Source of the DNA: Symbiodinium natans
Taxonomy: Eukaryota > Sar > Dinophyceae > Suessiales > Symbiodiniaceae
Reading direction: 5' to 3'
Assembly (NCBI GenBank): GCA_905221605.1
Contig: CAJNDS010002729.1
Location: 196,187 to 260,186 of the forward strand
DNA length: 64,000 nt
Made by a program: the position numbers and the translations under genes. Positions 13,158 to 31,979 of the stretch are shown piece after piece. Numbering within the stretch: position 1 is the stretch's first letter; each line of letters opens with the position of its first letter. Under the pieces are notes generated by a model that searched no databases, was not told where the DNA came from, and saw nothing but the letters and a program-made list of their open reading frames with translations.

Positions 13158-13889
13158 ATGTTCAACAGTGTCGAGGCGAAGCGCAAGACCTTGCTGGATG
13201 TTGTCATCTCTGAGCAGTGGAAGTTGAAAGCGGATGAGACTTCCGTGGCTACTTTTCAGTACTATGCTGTTACAGTGTCACCCGTTCGCAGCGTGGAAGA
13301 TTTCGCCAGTGTCAGTTCGTACCTGCCGCTTTTGGAGTTCCTGCGAATGAACACGAAGACAGCAGATCAGTGTCACATTTTGGAGGGCAAGATGCCACTG
13401 GTCCTGTTTGACACGCCAGCTGCAGCCACGGTCAGTGTCAGGATGCTGACACAGGGCCTTGACCATTGCAGTGTCAACCTGGTGAGCATGAAGATGAACG
13501 TTCCCTTGCTCGTGAAGAGCCTGTGCACTGTGCCCGAGTCTTCTTGCTTCACTGGGTACAGTGTCATGTGGTTGAAAGGGGATCAGTGTCAGGACACCTC
13601 GTCGCAAATGAAGGAGATGTTCCAGCAGGCAACGGAAGTCGGTGGCATGGTCGCCAGTGTCAAGCTCGACGGCCCCGACTACGTAGACCTGCGCAAGATC
13701 CGACAAGATGTCTCCGATCGCAGGACTGCGTGCTGGTTAGTGCAGTGTGAAGTTTCTCCTGGGAAAGTCCGCTGTGGCATGGATATAATTTATCACATCT
13801 GTCTGCAGGAAACGCCGCAGGATCCAGGGCCTTCAGGCCCAGCTGGAAGATTTGGGAGTGTCAGAAAGCGGTGCTTCTTCCGTTGCTGA
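13158..13889 (+). CDS. Hypothetical protein, 243 aa
   Basis: ATG at 13158 (MFNSVEAKRKTLLDVV) is open to TGA at 13887-13889. No domain is recognised. Recognisable stretches are LLEFLRMNTKTADQCH and GKMPLVLFDTP. AGTGTCA occurs nine times in this frame region and is read as Cys-Gln, Val-Ser or Ser-Val depending on phase. The last 30 residues (PQDPGPSGPAGRFG) look unlike the rest and may be intron read-through. A decayed partial duplicate lies at about 17,800-17,965, which supports this being a real gene sequence that has been copied. Confidence 0.5.
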   Translation: MFNSVEAKRKTLLDVVISEQWKLKADETSVATFQYYAVTVSPVRSVEDFASVSSYLPLLEFLRMNTKTADQCHILEGKMPLVLFDTPAAATVSVRMLTQGLDHCSVNLVSMKMNVPLLVKSLCTVPESSCFTGYSVMWLKGDQCQDTSSQMKEMFQQATEVGGMVASVKLDGPDYVDLRKIRQDVSDRRTACWLVQCEVSPGKVRCGMDIIYHICLQETPQDPGPSGPAGRFGSVRKRCFFRC

Positions 13890-14911
13890 GAGTGAGTAGA
13901 CATTCGTTGTCGTGAGTCGCAACGGCGCCTGGCTGTCGTGAGTTTGATGGCTTGAAACTCATGCGGTGTGGTGATTTTTAGAGCAGAGTTTACACTTTAC
14001 ATCATGGTGGTCGCGTGACAGCTGGGTTGCGGCTTCGTAAGACACGTGCTGTTGCCACTGATTTTGCCAGCAGGGCAGCACATCTACCAGTGCCAGGAGA
14101 TGGCGGCATAGGAACCCTCAATGTCACTTTCAATGTCAGCAGCTTTGGCAGCGGCTGCGAGCTTGTTGTCTAAGTTGAAAGTAGTGGTGATATTGCGATT
14201 TGTCTACATTAACACTGATCTGATTCCTCGTTTTTTTCAATCATTGTCATTGCTCCAGCTTGCCAGAGCCAGGACTAGCCCTGTGACGCATTGCTTCTGT
14301 GAAAATTCCATGCAGCACCGACTTAGTAGCAATGTCATCGTCATTATCCCGTACCTGAATCTTAAGCTATGCACTGAGCTGGAACTTTGACCTTTTGCGC
14401 ACTAACCTTCTCCAAGAGTCAGTGCCGAGGATGCGGATTGTGCTGAAGAGCCTGACGCTCAGTGTCAAGGCTTTCGTGGACAGTGTCAGTACAGCAAAAT
14501 CAAAGACGATGTATTTCCATTTTTTAAAGCAGGCTTTCAGACCACCATGCCACTGTTTCCTGATCGTTCTGCTTGTCCAGGCCGCAATGGCAATACAACC
14601 TGTCATCCATGGTGCAGGCAGGGTCACCTCGTGTGTCGCGCTTCAACCACTACGCACAGCCATGAGTGCACGTGTTGCAGACAGTGTGCTGTTTTTCGGC
14701 TTGCAGCCACGCTGCTAGTCCAAGAGCCCGTTGAGCTTGACCAGTGTTGCATGCAAAGCTTGTTCTTAGAGTGACAGATGTCAGGCACATGACCGCAAGT
14801 ACTGCTTAACACTGACAGTGATTAAGCCATCATTGTCACTGCTGCTTCTTCCGGTGCGAAATTGTCAAGTTGATAGGGCAACCTCCTTGTTGTCGTAGCT
14901 GCTGGCGAAAC
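13890..14911 (+). other. Mostly non-coding; weak Cys-rich open frame
   Basis: Two overlapping + strand frames (14395-14718 and 14547-14774) could hold exon pieces. The second has clustered cysteines (SACPGRNGNTTCHPWC...CTCCRQC) that could bind zinc, but no named finger is matched. The remainder is AT-rich with no recognisable domain. Confidence 0.25.
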
Positions 14912-16559
14912 ATGGTGGTGGACAATTTCCAGGAGAACTGGGCAAAGAGACTGCTTGCAGTGTCGCAATCCAGCAGGGCCCGGTGGTTGTCGAAACAAGG
15001 CATGGTACCGTTGCCACGGATAACCACGCTGAAGACCCTCAGTGTCGGCACCGACTGCAGTGGGGCCGAAGGGCCCATCTTTGCCTTGAAAGCGCTGGGC
15101 CTGCCATTTTCACAGAAGTGGGCCGCAGAGACAGCGCCACACGCCCGGCGTTGGATCACGACAGTCAGCGGCTTGGAGGAGGACAGAGTCTTGGGCGACA
15201 TGGTGGATCGGAACCATGGTTTGCTTCCCAGTGTCGATCTTTATTGTTGCGGCTTTCCATGCAAGCCATGGAGCAGATTGAACCATTACTCACAGTACTG
15301 GGAAGATGCCAACGCCAGACCATACGAGGCCCTGACCGTCGGCGATTGTTTCCTGAGTTGCAACTTTTGTTTACCGTGTCATGCCGGCCATGTTAAGTGT
15401 CAGTCTGTGTTGCCTGCTTTGTCAGGCAATGCTTGAGACCGTGGAAGCAAAGGAGCCAGCATTGGCTATTTTCGAGAATGTCATCGGAATCAAGCGATTC
15501 ATGGCCGATCTGAAATCTTCAATGTCAGCTGTCCTGAGGAAGTACCACATCCTGTGGCTGGAGATTTGCCCCAGAATGCTTGGGCATGCACTGGCGCGGC
15601 CACGCCTGTACTTCCTGGCCATCCACAGGGGCTGCGCAGTCGTTGACGACCCTCTCCGTCTTCGTGATTTGGCTATGAGCATTGTCAACGGACTGAGGCA
15701 AGGCCTGGAGGCACCCTTGATGGATCGTTTGCTTGACGACGATCACCCGTGGGTCCAGGCTCACATCAAGCAGGGCTCCTCATTGTCGAGATGTTCTGTG
15801 GTGAAGAAGTGTCAGCCCACAAAGAAGGCAAAAAAGACAATGCCAAAATGGCGTCAGAAGCATGCGGCGATGCGGAAGGAGCTACAGTCCGAGTGTCAAG
15901 TTCCAGAAATGCCACCTCTGGCGGGCGACTTCAGACTGCCTGACAGGGCCCAGGACTCGTTGGAGATTGCGTGGATACTTCATGGCGGTCGGGCTGATAT
16001 GTGTGTCGACGCTAGCCAGAGCTGCGACCGAATGCCAGTGTCATTTGATGGGTTGTGCCCAACAATGACGCCCCGTGGCAGGTACATTGTCATGGCCCGG
16101 AGGCGAGAAATCTGCCCCGAGGAAAGATTGCTGTTGCACGGGTTTCCCCTCAGTGCCATCAAGTTGTCCAAAGAGAAGTTGCAGTTGAAACCGCACCAGC
16201 TCAACTCCCTCGCGGGAAACTGCATGCATGTGGAATCGGTCGGGACAGTCATCGTCCTGGGGCTCAGCCTTCTGCGAGGTTTACGTCGCCCTCCTCAGTT
16301 TCAGGCGAAGTCAGAGTCAGCATTCCTGGAAGTCCAGTGGGGGACGACACCAGTGTCAAGCGAGCAAGATCAGCTCAGCACGACAAGGAGGCAGCAGGGT
16401 CAACACAAGCAAGCAAGGAATGCAAAGGTGAACATGCGCAAAGACAAGGTCATGAAGGTCCGGACTAAGAAGGCCAAAGTCGTGAAGACCCCGCGGAAGA
16501 AGTCCGGTTTCGCAGTGTATGAGAGCAACATTTCCAAGCTTTGCAAGCACTACGGCTAG
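14912..16559 (+). CDS. DNA (cytosine-5) methyltransferase
   Basis: Transfers a methyl group from SAM to cytosine C5 in DNA, so it is expected to act in the nucleus. Exon 1 is 14912-15337, exon 2 is 15426-16559 (TAG); joined length is about 519 aa from this ATG, though the frame is open upstream. Motifs in order: motif I region VGTDCSGAEGPIFALKALG; motif IV CCGFPCKPWSRLN with the catalytic PC cysteine; motif VI FENV; motif VIII ARPRLYFLAI; motifs IX-X ending LAGNCMHVESVG. The C-terminus is strongly basic (KVVKTPRKKSG), fitting DNA contact or nuclear import. The sequence between motifs VIII and IX (about 15,700-16,050) is the likely target-recognition region. Retrotransposon-carried methyltransferases are known in dinoflagellates, but no reverse transcriptase is adjacent. 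Whether it is maintenance or de novo type cannot be told. Confidence 0.88.
15338..15425 (+). other. 88-nt GT-AG intron in the methyltransferase
   Basis: Exon 1 ends GCCCTGACC and the intron starts GTCGGCG. It ends TTTGTCAG followed by GCAATG. Phase 0 on both sides gives EALT-AMLETVE. Without splicing the frame stops soon after, at 15436. Confidence 0.85.
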
Positions 16560-17250
16560 CTTGCAGTCCGGCAGTCGTGGAAGCTGGCTTGAGCCCTCGT
16601 GCGATTGTCGACAGTGTTTTTTTAAATGTGCCTGGCCAAATTAACGCCAGACAGCCAGTGTGAAGGTGTGCAAAACACCTGTTCAGTATAATATTTGCAG
16701 TTGCGTTTGTTAATTAAAAATTAACATACTGTGCTGAATTAGCCTAGCGACGTGAGCCGACCGCTGAACAATACTTGTCCGAGTGCAATGGCCTGAAGGT
16801 GTCTAAGTGTCAATTGGACCATGGACCCACAGTATAATAAGCATTTTACATGGATTCCCCGCCAACTACCCTTGCCTAACAAGAGGGGAACCTCGGGGGG
16901 TAGTGTCGAGGGAACCGATGATCTTTTCTTAAACTCAGCTTCCTATTTTGGCCCAGCTACATGTGCCCCAACCTGACCCCTCCACGCATCAGGCTGCTGC
17001 TGGTGGGCGATGTCTTCCTAGTCGTGCTCATTGTCGCAAGGCTGGGCAGCCCAAGCTTGCCGCTGGGATGTCTTTAAACTTGCGGTCGCGGGTTGCAACG
17101 CAATGAATAAACCGTCTGTCGTGGTTCATTGATGTCATGAGCTTTTGGCCGAAGCAATTTTGGCTTCCCACGCACCTCCAGTCAGAGCCAGTGTCCAGCG
17201 AACCACATCCCCAGTGTGACATTCACATCACCGTCATGGCGAACCAGTGA
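16560..17250. other. Intergenic, no gene recognised
   Basis: 3' flank of the methyltransferase. AT-rich around 16,680-16,730. No domain in any frame. Confidence 0.4.
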
Positions 17251-17559
17251 GTGTCAACATGCTCCTATCTTCGTGCCAATGGACACGGAAGACATCAGGT
17301 ACTCAGACCAACAGGTGTCGGCGCATGTTCTTTCGTGCATTTGAAGCACCACAATCTCAGAACCCCCGAAACGTGTCACGACGAGACGCAGAACCACAAG
17401 GTGCCAGTGTTTGAATCGTGCGTGACGCTCCAGTGTCGCCTGACTGTACAGGTTGATAATGATGATGACCCGCTTTTGCTCCAAAGCATCCACTCCACCA
17501 TTGTCACTAAAGATGGCAAAACCATCGCGGGTTTTTTTTGCCGCGGAGTGGCGGGTTGA
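17251..17559 (+). CDS. Short hypothetical frame, possible exon
   Basis: A 102-residue open frame with no recognised domain. The part RLTVQVDNDDDPLLL to KDGKTIAGFF looks protein-like, while the first third does not. It sits between the methyltransferase and the duplicated fragment at about 17,800 and could be an exon of a decayed gene. Confidence 0.2.
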   Translation: MSTCSYLRANGHGRHQVLRPTGVGACSFVHLKHHNLRTPETCHDETQNHKVPVFESCVTLQCRLTVQVDNDDDPLLLQSIHSTIVTKDGKTIAGFFCRGVAG

Positions 17560-17789
17560 CAAAGGACTCAAGACTAGACGATGCTGGCGCTGGAAAAACG
17601 GAGGTGCAAGTGCTTCATTGCCTTTGCCATGAAAGATAAATAACATGACTCTAAGAATAATAAATTAAATGTACAACCAAGCCATTCATATCGACAGGAC
17701 CATTCACACAGAGTCATAAGTATGGGTCACGTCGGTGTCTCCAGCCCACTGCACCCATCAGTCAAAACACAATTGCGACAGGCTGGGCT

Positions 17790-17970
17790 GCTGCTATCGT
17801 ACGGAGCCTGGTCAGTGTCACAGAGCCGGATGGAAGGTTTCAGCAGTGTCACCTCGTGCCTAACGCTTTTGGACTTCCTGCGAATGAACAGGAAGACAAC
17901 CGGTCAGTGTCACATTTTAAGGGCAAGATGCCACTGGTCCTGTTTGACGCGCCAGAAGCTGGCAGTGTCG
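17790..17970 (+). pseudogene. Decayed partial copy of the 13,158 gene
   Basis: The DNA from about 17,800 to 17,965 matches about 13,265-13,440 with scattered changes. Shared runs include TTCCTGCGAATGAACA, TCAGTGTCACATTTT and GGCAAGATGCCACTGGTCCT. The copy has frame changes: GKMPLVLFD survives but the preceding LEFLRMN is only readable in another frame. It is therefore broken. Confidence 0.75.
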
Positions 17971-18756
17971 ACACCTGGCCGCTGTCACAGTCACAGTGGA
18001 ATCGCCGAATTGAGCATGGCAACGGTCGAAAAAATAGATGTGAGGGCCACAGCAGAATTTACTTGATTATTGGATTAAGCTGGTCACCTTGCAAAAACCC
18101 ACTGTATTCATAAATAATTTTCAGAGGCCCGAAAGCACAACCCAGTATTTGGTGATTTCCAGCCTATATGGGGGAGTCCTGGTCACAAGTTTAGGGTTTA
18201 GGGTTTAGAGTTGAAGGGTTCAGGGTTTTGGGTTTGGGTTTTGGGGTTTAGGGTTTGGGGTTAAGGGTTGAAGGACTCTGGGGTGTAGGAGGTGTAGGGA
18301 GTTTAGGGTTTGGGGTTGAGAGGGTTGGGGGTTTGGGGGCTTGGCGGTTTTTGGGTTTAGGAGGTGTAGGGAATGTAGGGAGTTCAGGGAGTTTAAGGTT
18401 TTGGAGAGTTGAGGGAGTTTCGTGACTTTTAGGGCTTACGGATTTTAGAGCTTAGGGTTTCGGGAGTTACGGAGTTTTGAGCTTGGGGAGTTTAGGGCTT
18501 AGTTTAGGGCTTCGGGAGTTTAGGGAATCCAGGGTTTAGGGTTTGTGATTGTGGAGCTTACGGCCTAGGGACTTTAGGGAGTTTAGGGCTGCAGGGCTTA
18601 GGGTTTTTTGTGTTCCCAAAGCCCTAAACCCCAAAACCCTAAACCCTAAACCAGAGTGGGCATGTTTCTCGACCCTTGCCAGGGGTCAAAGGTTGGGGTT
18701 TGGAGCAGGGCTCGGGGATCGAATCCTTGGATTTTGGGCTTGGCGTCTAGGGCGAA

Positions 18757-18992
18757 CACCCCAAACCCCAAACCCCAAACCCCAAACCCCAAACCCCAAA
18801 CCCCAAACCCCAAACCCCAAACCCCAAACCCCAAACCCCAAACCCCAAACCCCAAACCCCAAACCCCAAACCCCAAACCCCAAACCCCCAACCCCAAACC
18901 CCAAAACCCAAACCCCAAACCCCAAACCCCAAACCCCAAACCCCAAACCCCAAACCCCAAACCCCAAACCCCAAACCCCAAACCCCAAACCC
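18757..18992. repeat. Pure CCCCAAA variant array
   Basis: About 33 head-to-tail CCCCAAA units, nearly free of the canonical CCCTAAA, which resumes at 18,988. The NPKPQTP-type frames encoded here are artefacts of the repeat. Confidence 0.95.
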
Positions 18993-19117
18993 TAAACCCT
19001 AAACCCTAAACCCTAAACCCCAAACCCCAAACCCCAAACCCCAAACCCTAAACCCCAGCCCTAAACCCTAAACCCCCAAAAAAGTCGTGAAGATGTCTCG
19101 GCCTAGCACGCAATCAG

Positions 19118-26213
<7,096 letters not shown>

Positions 26214-26576
26214 GCCTGGAAGCTGCTCCTTGGATCTAAGGGCTTATAGGGCTAGTGCTGGGTTCAGGGTTTAGGGTTTAGGGTTTAGGGTTTAGGGTTT
26301 AGGGTTTAGGGTTTAGGGTTTAGGGTTTAGGGTTTAGGGCTTAGGGCTTAGGGCTTAGGCCTTTAGGGTTTGGGGTTTAGGGCCTGGGCTGTTGGGGTTT
26401 AGGGTGGTCTATGGTTTAGACTTTTGCGGTTTGCAATGTTCACTTCTTGTTTAGGGGGGGAAGGGGGGGTGAGGATTGGGAGGGGGGGTGGGAGGGCTTC
26501 TTCTATCCCCTCCAGAGCCCCCTGAGGATGGATATAACCCTGAGTCCTCCAATTCCCTGCTAAAGACCATTAAGTT

Positions 26577-26662
26577 CAGGGTTTCAGGGTTTCAGGGTTT
26601 CAGGGTTTCAGGGTTTCAGGGTTTCAGGGTTTCAGGGTTTCAGGGTTTCAGGGTTTCAGGGT
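26577..26662. repeat. 8-bp variant array GGTTTCAG
   Basis: About ten head-to-tail octamers, GGGTTTCA in another register: the telomere heptamer plus one base. Canonical TTTAGGG resumes immediately to the right. Confidence 0.9.
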
Positions 26663-27430
26663 GAGGGTTTAGGGTTTAGGGTTTCGGATTTAGGGTTTAG
26701 GGTTTAGGGTTTAGAGTTTAGGGTTTAGGGTTTAGGCATGTTCTGTCAGGCTTCTTGTAGAAGTTGTACTGTGCGCATGGCTCCTTTACGGGACCTTTCG
26801 TGGCTCTCTGAAGCCGAAACCCAGAGCCTCCCAACCCTGAACTCTCACCCGACTGTCTACACCCCACACCCTATACCCGAAGCCCTCAACGCTAGAAACT
26901 AAGCACGAAACCCTCCACCTCAAGCCCGAAGCCGGAAATCCTCAACCTTCAGCCCTGAACCACAAACCCTATAAACCCCCCAACACGAACTGCCGCATAC
27001 CAAGAACCACCCCAAGCCCTAAGCCCTAGACCCTAAACCTGGACCCCAGCGTCCTGCTGCAGTTCCCTCGCTCCCAGCCTAGGTACTAGGTACTAGGCAC
27101 TGGGTTCGGGTTTAGGGTTTAGTTTAGAGGTTAGGATATTCCTAACCCGACGGAAAAAAAACTACAAACTCCGAAGCTTAAAGCCGCCTAAAAGCCCCGA
27201 ATCCCCGACTCACTCACTCGTTCGTGATAGGGATTTCGGGAATGAGGCATCGTTCGCTCCCCACACATTCCCAAGAGCCACCCTAAACCCTAAACTCTAT
27301 AAACCCTAAACCCTAAACCCTCAACCCTAAACCCTAGCAAGAAAATTGGGGGAAGGGAGGTAGTTGCCCCTCGATGCGAGGCTCGTTGTGGAAGGGGCTT
27401 GAGCTTCGGCATCTTGGCGGCGGCTTGGGG

Positions 27431-27718
27431 CCCTAAACCCTAAACCCTAAACCCTAAACCCTAAACCCTAAACCCTAAACCCTAAACCCTAAACCCTAAA
27501 CCCTAAACCCTAAACCCTAAACCCTAAACCCTAAACCCTAAACCCTAAACCCTAAAACCCTAAACCCTAAACCCTAAACCCTAAACCCTAAACCCTAAAC
27601 CCTAAACCCTAAACCCTAAACCCTAAACCCTAAACCCTAAACCCTAAACCCTAAACCCTAAACCCTAAACCCTAAACCCTAAACCCTAAACCCGAACCCT
27701 AAACCCTAAACCCTAAAC
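27431..27718. repeat. Longest pure CCCTAAA block, about 40 units
   Basis: Head-to-tail CCCTAAA with only two irregular units (an extra A near 27,556 and CCCGAA near 27,691). Confidence 0.97.
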
Positions 27719-30700
27719 AACCCCCAAAGCACCTCAAATGGTAATTTGAGGCCCAGGGCCGCTTTGGGATTCATGGGGCATGAGGGCTTGGGAGCTTTGG
27801 GGTTTGAGTTAACCCTTAACCCTTAACCCTAAACCCTAAACCCTAAACCTTGTAGCCGAAGCAAGCCATGAAGCGCCGAAAAGCATACTTGATGGCATTT
27901 GGGAATCAAGAAGGCACCATGATGCTGAGAACTGTGACAGCAGAGCGTGTTAGGGTTTAAAAAGGGTTTGAACAAGCCTACTGCTCACCCATAAGAGATT
28001 CACTCTATGTCTGCCTCAAAGTAAGGCCATGTTTGAACAGGTACTGACATATATTTCCGGGTATACGTGTGTAGGGCTCCCTCAATAGAGGGCCCACAAC
28101 TTATGTCAACCGCTAAGCCGTCCACCCTAAACCACTAAATCCCGAAACTCACTAAACTCGCTAAATCCCTAAACTCCCTAAACCCCCCAAACCCTACCCC
28201 TAAACCCTAAACCCTAAACCCTAAACCCTAAACCCTAAACCCTAAACCCTAAACCCCTAACCCTAAACCCTAAACCCTAAATCCCTCCCCTTCCCATCCA
28301 GCTCTGCCTGAGCCCAGGCCAACTTTTCTCGACAGTTCTCGGCGAGTGATTCGGTTTTCAGAAGTTCGAAATTCAGAGCCTTAGAGTTTAGGGTTTAGGG
28401 GTTTAGGGTTTAGGGTTTGGGGTTTAGGGTTTAGGGTTCAGGGTTTAGGGTGGCTATATCAAGGTTTGAGAGTTGATGACTCGCCATTTCTCCTGACATT
28501 TAATCTGGCTTTTGGATGCCATGCGGGAGTTCCCCGTCCTGAAAGAAAGTCCGAAAACATGGGGGTTTAGGGTTTAGGGTTTAGGGTTTAGGGTTTAGGG
28601 TTTAGGGTTTAGGGTTTAGGGTTTAGGGTTTAGGGTATTTAGGGTTTAGGGTTTAGGGTCACACTATCTGCCAGTGTAGTTGTGCTGCGAGTGCACGGGG
28701 TGTATGTAGGGTTTGGGGTGAAGGACCTGCTTTTCTTTAGACCCTAGACCCTACACCCTAAACCCTCGAAGTTGTGGCGAGCAAATGAGAACTCCGAAAT
28801 GTTCCTAGGATGTAGGGTTTATAGGGGTTATAGGGGATTCGCGCTTATAGGGTTTTTAGGAGTTATGGGGTTTATCGGGTTTCTGGGGTTTACATGGCTG
28901 CATAGGGGCTTACTGCCTACAGGGTTTATGGAGGTTTGGGCGTGTAGGGTTTATAGGGCTCATCGGGCTTTAGGGCTTTAGGGTTTTAAAGGGCTTTAGG
29001 GCTTACAGAGATTAGGGCATTTCGGGTTTGTAAGGTTCAGGGTTTGGCATTTAGGGTTTAAGTAGGTTGGCCCTAAGTTAAAACCCTGACCCTAGCAACT
29101 TCCATCCTGAACGGAAAGCCTCGCGCCTGACAGGGGACTCCTGTTGTGCCATTTTGTGCCGTGTAGGAATAGGGGTCACTTTACTCGCCAACTTTGCCCA
29201 CGCTGGCAGTGCGAAACGGAGCTAAAGCCCCCAAATCCCCCCAACTTCCAAAACCCGAACCCTAATACGCTTAGACCAACCACAAGCCCTAAAACCAAAC
29301 CCGAAGCCCTAAACTACCCAAATGTTGCCTACTAGTTGGGGGATTTACGAAATAGGGTGGAACCCCTTTTGGGGAAGCACCGAGTTCTTGGTAGGGAATT
29401 TGGGAATCAGGTACCCGCCTATACTAAACCCTTCAAAGGGAATGTGGATACCCTTCCCCCTGCTCCCTAATAACAGCTATAGAAAGTGAAACCGTAAGTT
29501 TAGACGGTTCTTACGGAGGAGGGGGGGGGTTCAGAGGTACCCAAGGAATTCTGTAGGAAGCTGAAGGAGCATTGAGAGAACTAGGGTTCAGGGTTAAGGG
29601 AGTACCACGAAACTTAGGGTTACCTCCCATTTAACACCCCCTCCCTCAAGGACCTTATACCAACCGAAAGCAACAGGGTGTACGATTAAGGGTGTTTTAG
29701 GGTTGACGGGCTTAGGGTTTAGGATTTAGGGTTTAGGGTTTTAGGGTCTAGGATCTATGGCAACCCACAGCCGAAAAAAAACCCACACCTGAACCCCAGA
29801 ACCCGCCCTACGTAGGTTCTGGGGCTTGAGTTTGTCATTGTTGGTTTTGGCTTGTTGGGGTTTGGGTGTGGGGTCTTGGTTTCCCTAAACCCCAAAAACC
29901 TAGAAAGACAGAAAGACCCTAGAAACCCTAGGAACCCTCAACCCTATAAACCCTCAAGCCCTTCAACCCTATAAACCCTTCAACCCTAAATGGGGGTGTA
30001 CGATATTAGAGGATACCTTATTGGAGTCCTTATTAGAAGGGAACCCCACTATTTGGCCAAACCCCCAAATACCCTTGCCTGCCGCTTTTGTGGGCTCCGC
30101 CACCCTAATCTAAGCCCCACCCCACCCACCCCCCCCTCCCCCCCCCGACCCCTTAATCCCTGAAGCCCGAAGTCCGAATCCCCCAAACCCTGTTGTGGTT
30201 CTTACAGGGTTTAGGATTTAGGGTTTAGGGGTTAGGTTTTGGTTTAGGGTTTAGGATTTCGGGTTTAGGGTGTAGGGTTTAGGGCATGTAGCCCAAAACC
30301 ACCTGTAAGCCTCAAAGCCTTGAGACTGGAGACAAAATCCTTGGCAGGTCCATCGGACGCCAGCATGCAGAGTGACGGGCTGGTGGTTTAGGGTTTAGGG
30401 TTTAGGGATGAAGTTTAGGGCAGTTTTGGGGTTCGGGTGCTGGAGAGAAATCTGCGGAGGAGGTTCTCCCTAGCTGGGCAACTTGCGTGGCATTGAGGTG
30501 AATGAAGACGAATTGGAGCCAGGAGTTGCAGCAAAAACAGACTGGCGAGGACGCCATTGCAGATTTCATTCGCCAACAGTGGAGGTGTCTCAAAGGCAAA
30601 GCTCTTGTATGCCAGTCGAACAGAGACGGAGCATTTTGCTCCGTGTGACTTGATGGTTGTGCCAGAGGGTTCAGGTAGACCCGGAGTATTTCACGCATCG

Positions 30701-31876
30701 TGCATGTGGCACCGGGTCTCCCATCCGAGTGCATCTCGCTGACCTTTTGGGTGCATCCGAGCTTGAGGTTCCGCGTGCTGCAGTCCATCAACTTCTTCAA
30801 GGTTTTACATCCACAAGAAGGCGATCACTCGGTGATGCACGAAGGTACCACACGAGGTCTATTGCCACCACAGGCAGCGTCTCAGCAGGGGCTGTTTCTT
30901 CGCCAAGCCCATGCAAGGGGCATCATTCTCCAGCTTGAAAGACAGATTCAGGAGGCTTCGCTAAACTGTCTGAAGAACTTCCTCATTGGCTTAGCCCAGG
31001 ACAAGTGCAAGGACTGCGACAGTCGCTGCGACCAGGTGAACAGCTTCTAGAAGAAAGATCGAAGGACCTGGGCAAGTTTGCCAACTACGTGAAGATGTAT
31101 CACGCTGCCCAAGACGAGAGGCCGGAAATGGAGGACCTCATGCTCGAAGTTGAGCAACTGTATTCTCTGATAAGGAAGTACCAAGTGAGGATGCCCAGTG
31201 ACGACGAAGTTGTTTACGAAGGGCTCAAGGCAGAGGAGAGCGATTTCACCAAGAAGACATAAGAAGATATATGATAGAAGCCAGCCAGTTCATTGCCGAG
31301 ATGAAGAAAGAGATGGCCCCGGAGACGTACCAGAGGGCATTGAAAGTAGGGAGGGGATGAAGGGGGTGGCGCAGGAGCTGTGCACCGGGAGCTTTATCGA
31401 TGCAGAGAAGATCGTCGTTGGGTTTAGGGTGGCCTGCTCGGTGCAGTATGCCAGGTGCAAGCTGAGGAGGAAAGCAACGGGCATTTACAGTCCGTCGAAG
31501 TCGCGAAAACTCGGAAGGTTTTCGATGACAAGCTCAAGCTCTGGACAGTGGCAATAGATGTCCCACAACTGGAATGTGTCTGAGTTCGTGGAGGTGGATG
31601 TTGAGTCCATGAACAATTAAGTCATGGCTTCCTACAAAACTGCCAATGGCCTCACGAGATCTGTGGAGGGCGACGAAGTGGCAGCTCGAGTGAAAGCCAT
31701 GATCGAGGAATGGCACCCTAAACCCTAAACCCTAAACCCTAAACCCTAAACCCTAAACCCTAAACCCTAAACCCTAAACCCTAAACCGTTGCAGCCCTAA
31801 ACCTTGGGAGCTTTCAGGCATCCTGGATGTTGGGAGCTCAGCTCTTCGCCCTTGGCCTTGGGAGAAAAAACTCAAG

Positions 31877-31979
31877 AGGGTGGTTGTCAAAATTATGGTC
31901 CCTTTTTGGGTACCCTAAATATTAGGTGCCGTATTATAATAGGGACCCCAAAAGGGACCATGATTTTGACAACCACCCT
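31877..31979. mobile_element. 103-bp inverted-repeat element (MITE or introner-like)
   Basis: The ends form near-perfect inverted repeats about 34 bp long, beginning AGGGTGGTTGTCAAAAT and ending ATTTTGACAACCACCCT. The only clear mismatches are one T/C difference and the length of a T/A run. AAG lies on both sides. The flanks can be read across as EKKL-KKINLT in the dynein relic, so the element sits like an intron with an AAG duplication. Confidence 0.85.

Larger units (their letters stand above)
26214..30400. other. Repeat-rich intergenic stretch with isolated possible exons
   Basis: Mostly telomere-type repeat and degenerate CCCTAAA-like sequence. One possible exon at 27868-27960 reads MKRRKAYLMAFGNQEG and then TMMLRTVTAERV, starting with ATG and without the local repeat; no family is recognised. 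A stretch at about 29,140-29,225 (NRGHFTRQLCPRWQCE) may be another. Neither is firm. Confidence 0.4.

Noticed and set aside
18549-19009. Long open frames with NPKPQTP repeats on the + strand and GFGVWGL repeats on the - strand
   Set aside because: Pure translation of the CCCCAAA array in several frames; no start context or non-repeat sequence.
30402-30800. 132-residue minus-strand frame
   Set aside because: Antisense to the dynein heavy chain segment, which matches its family on the + strand.
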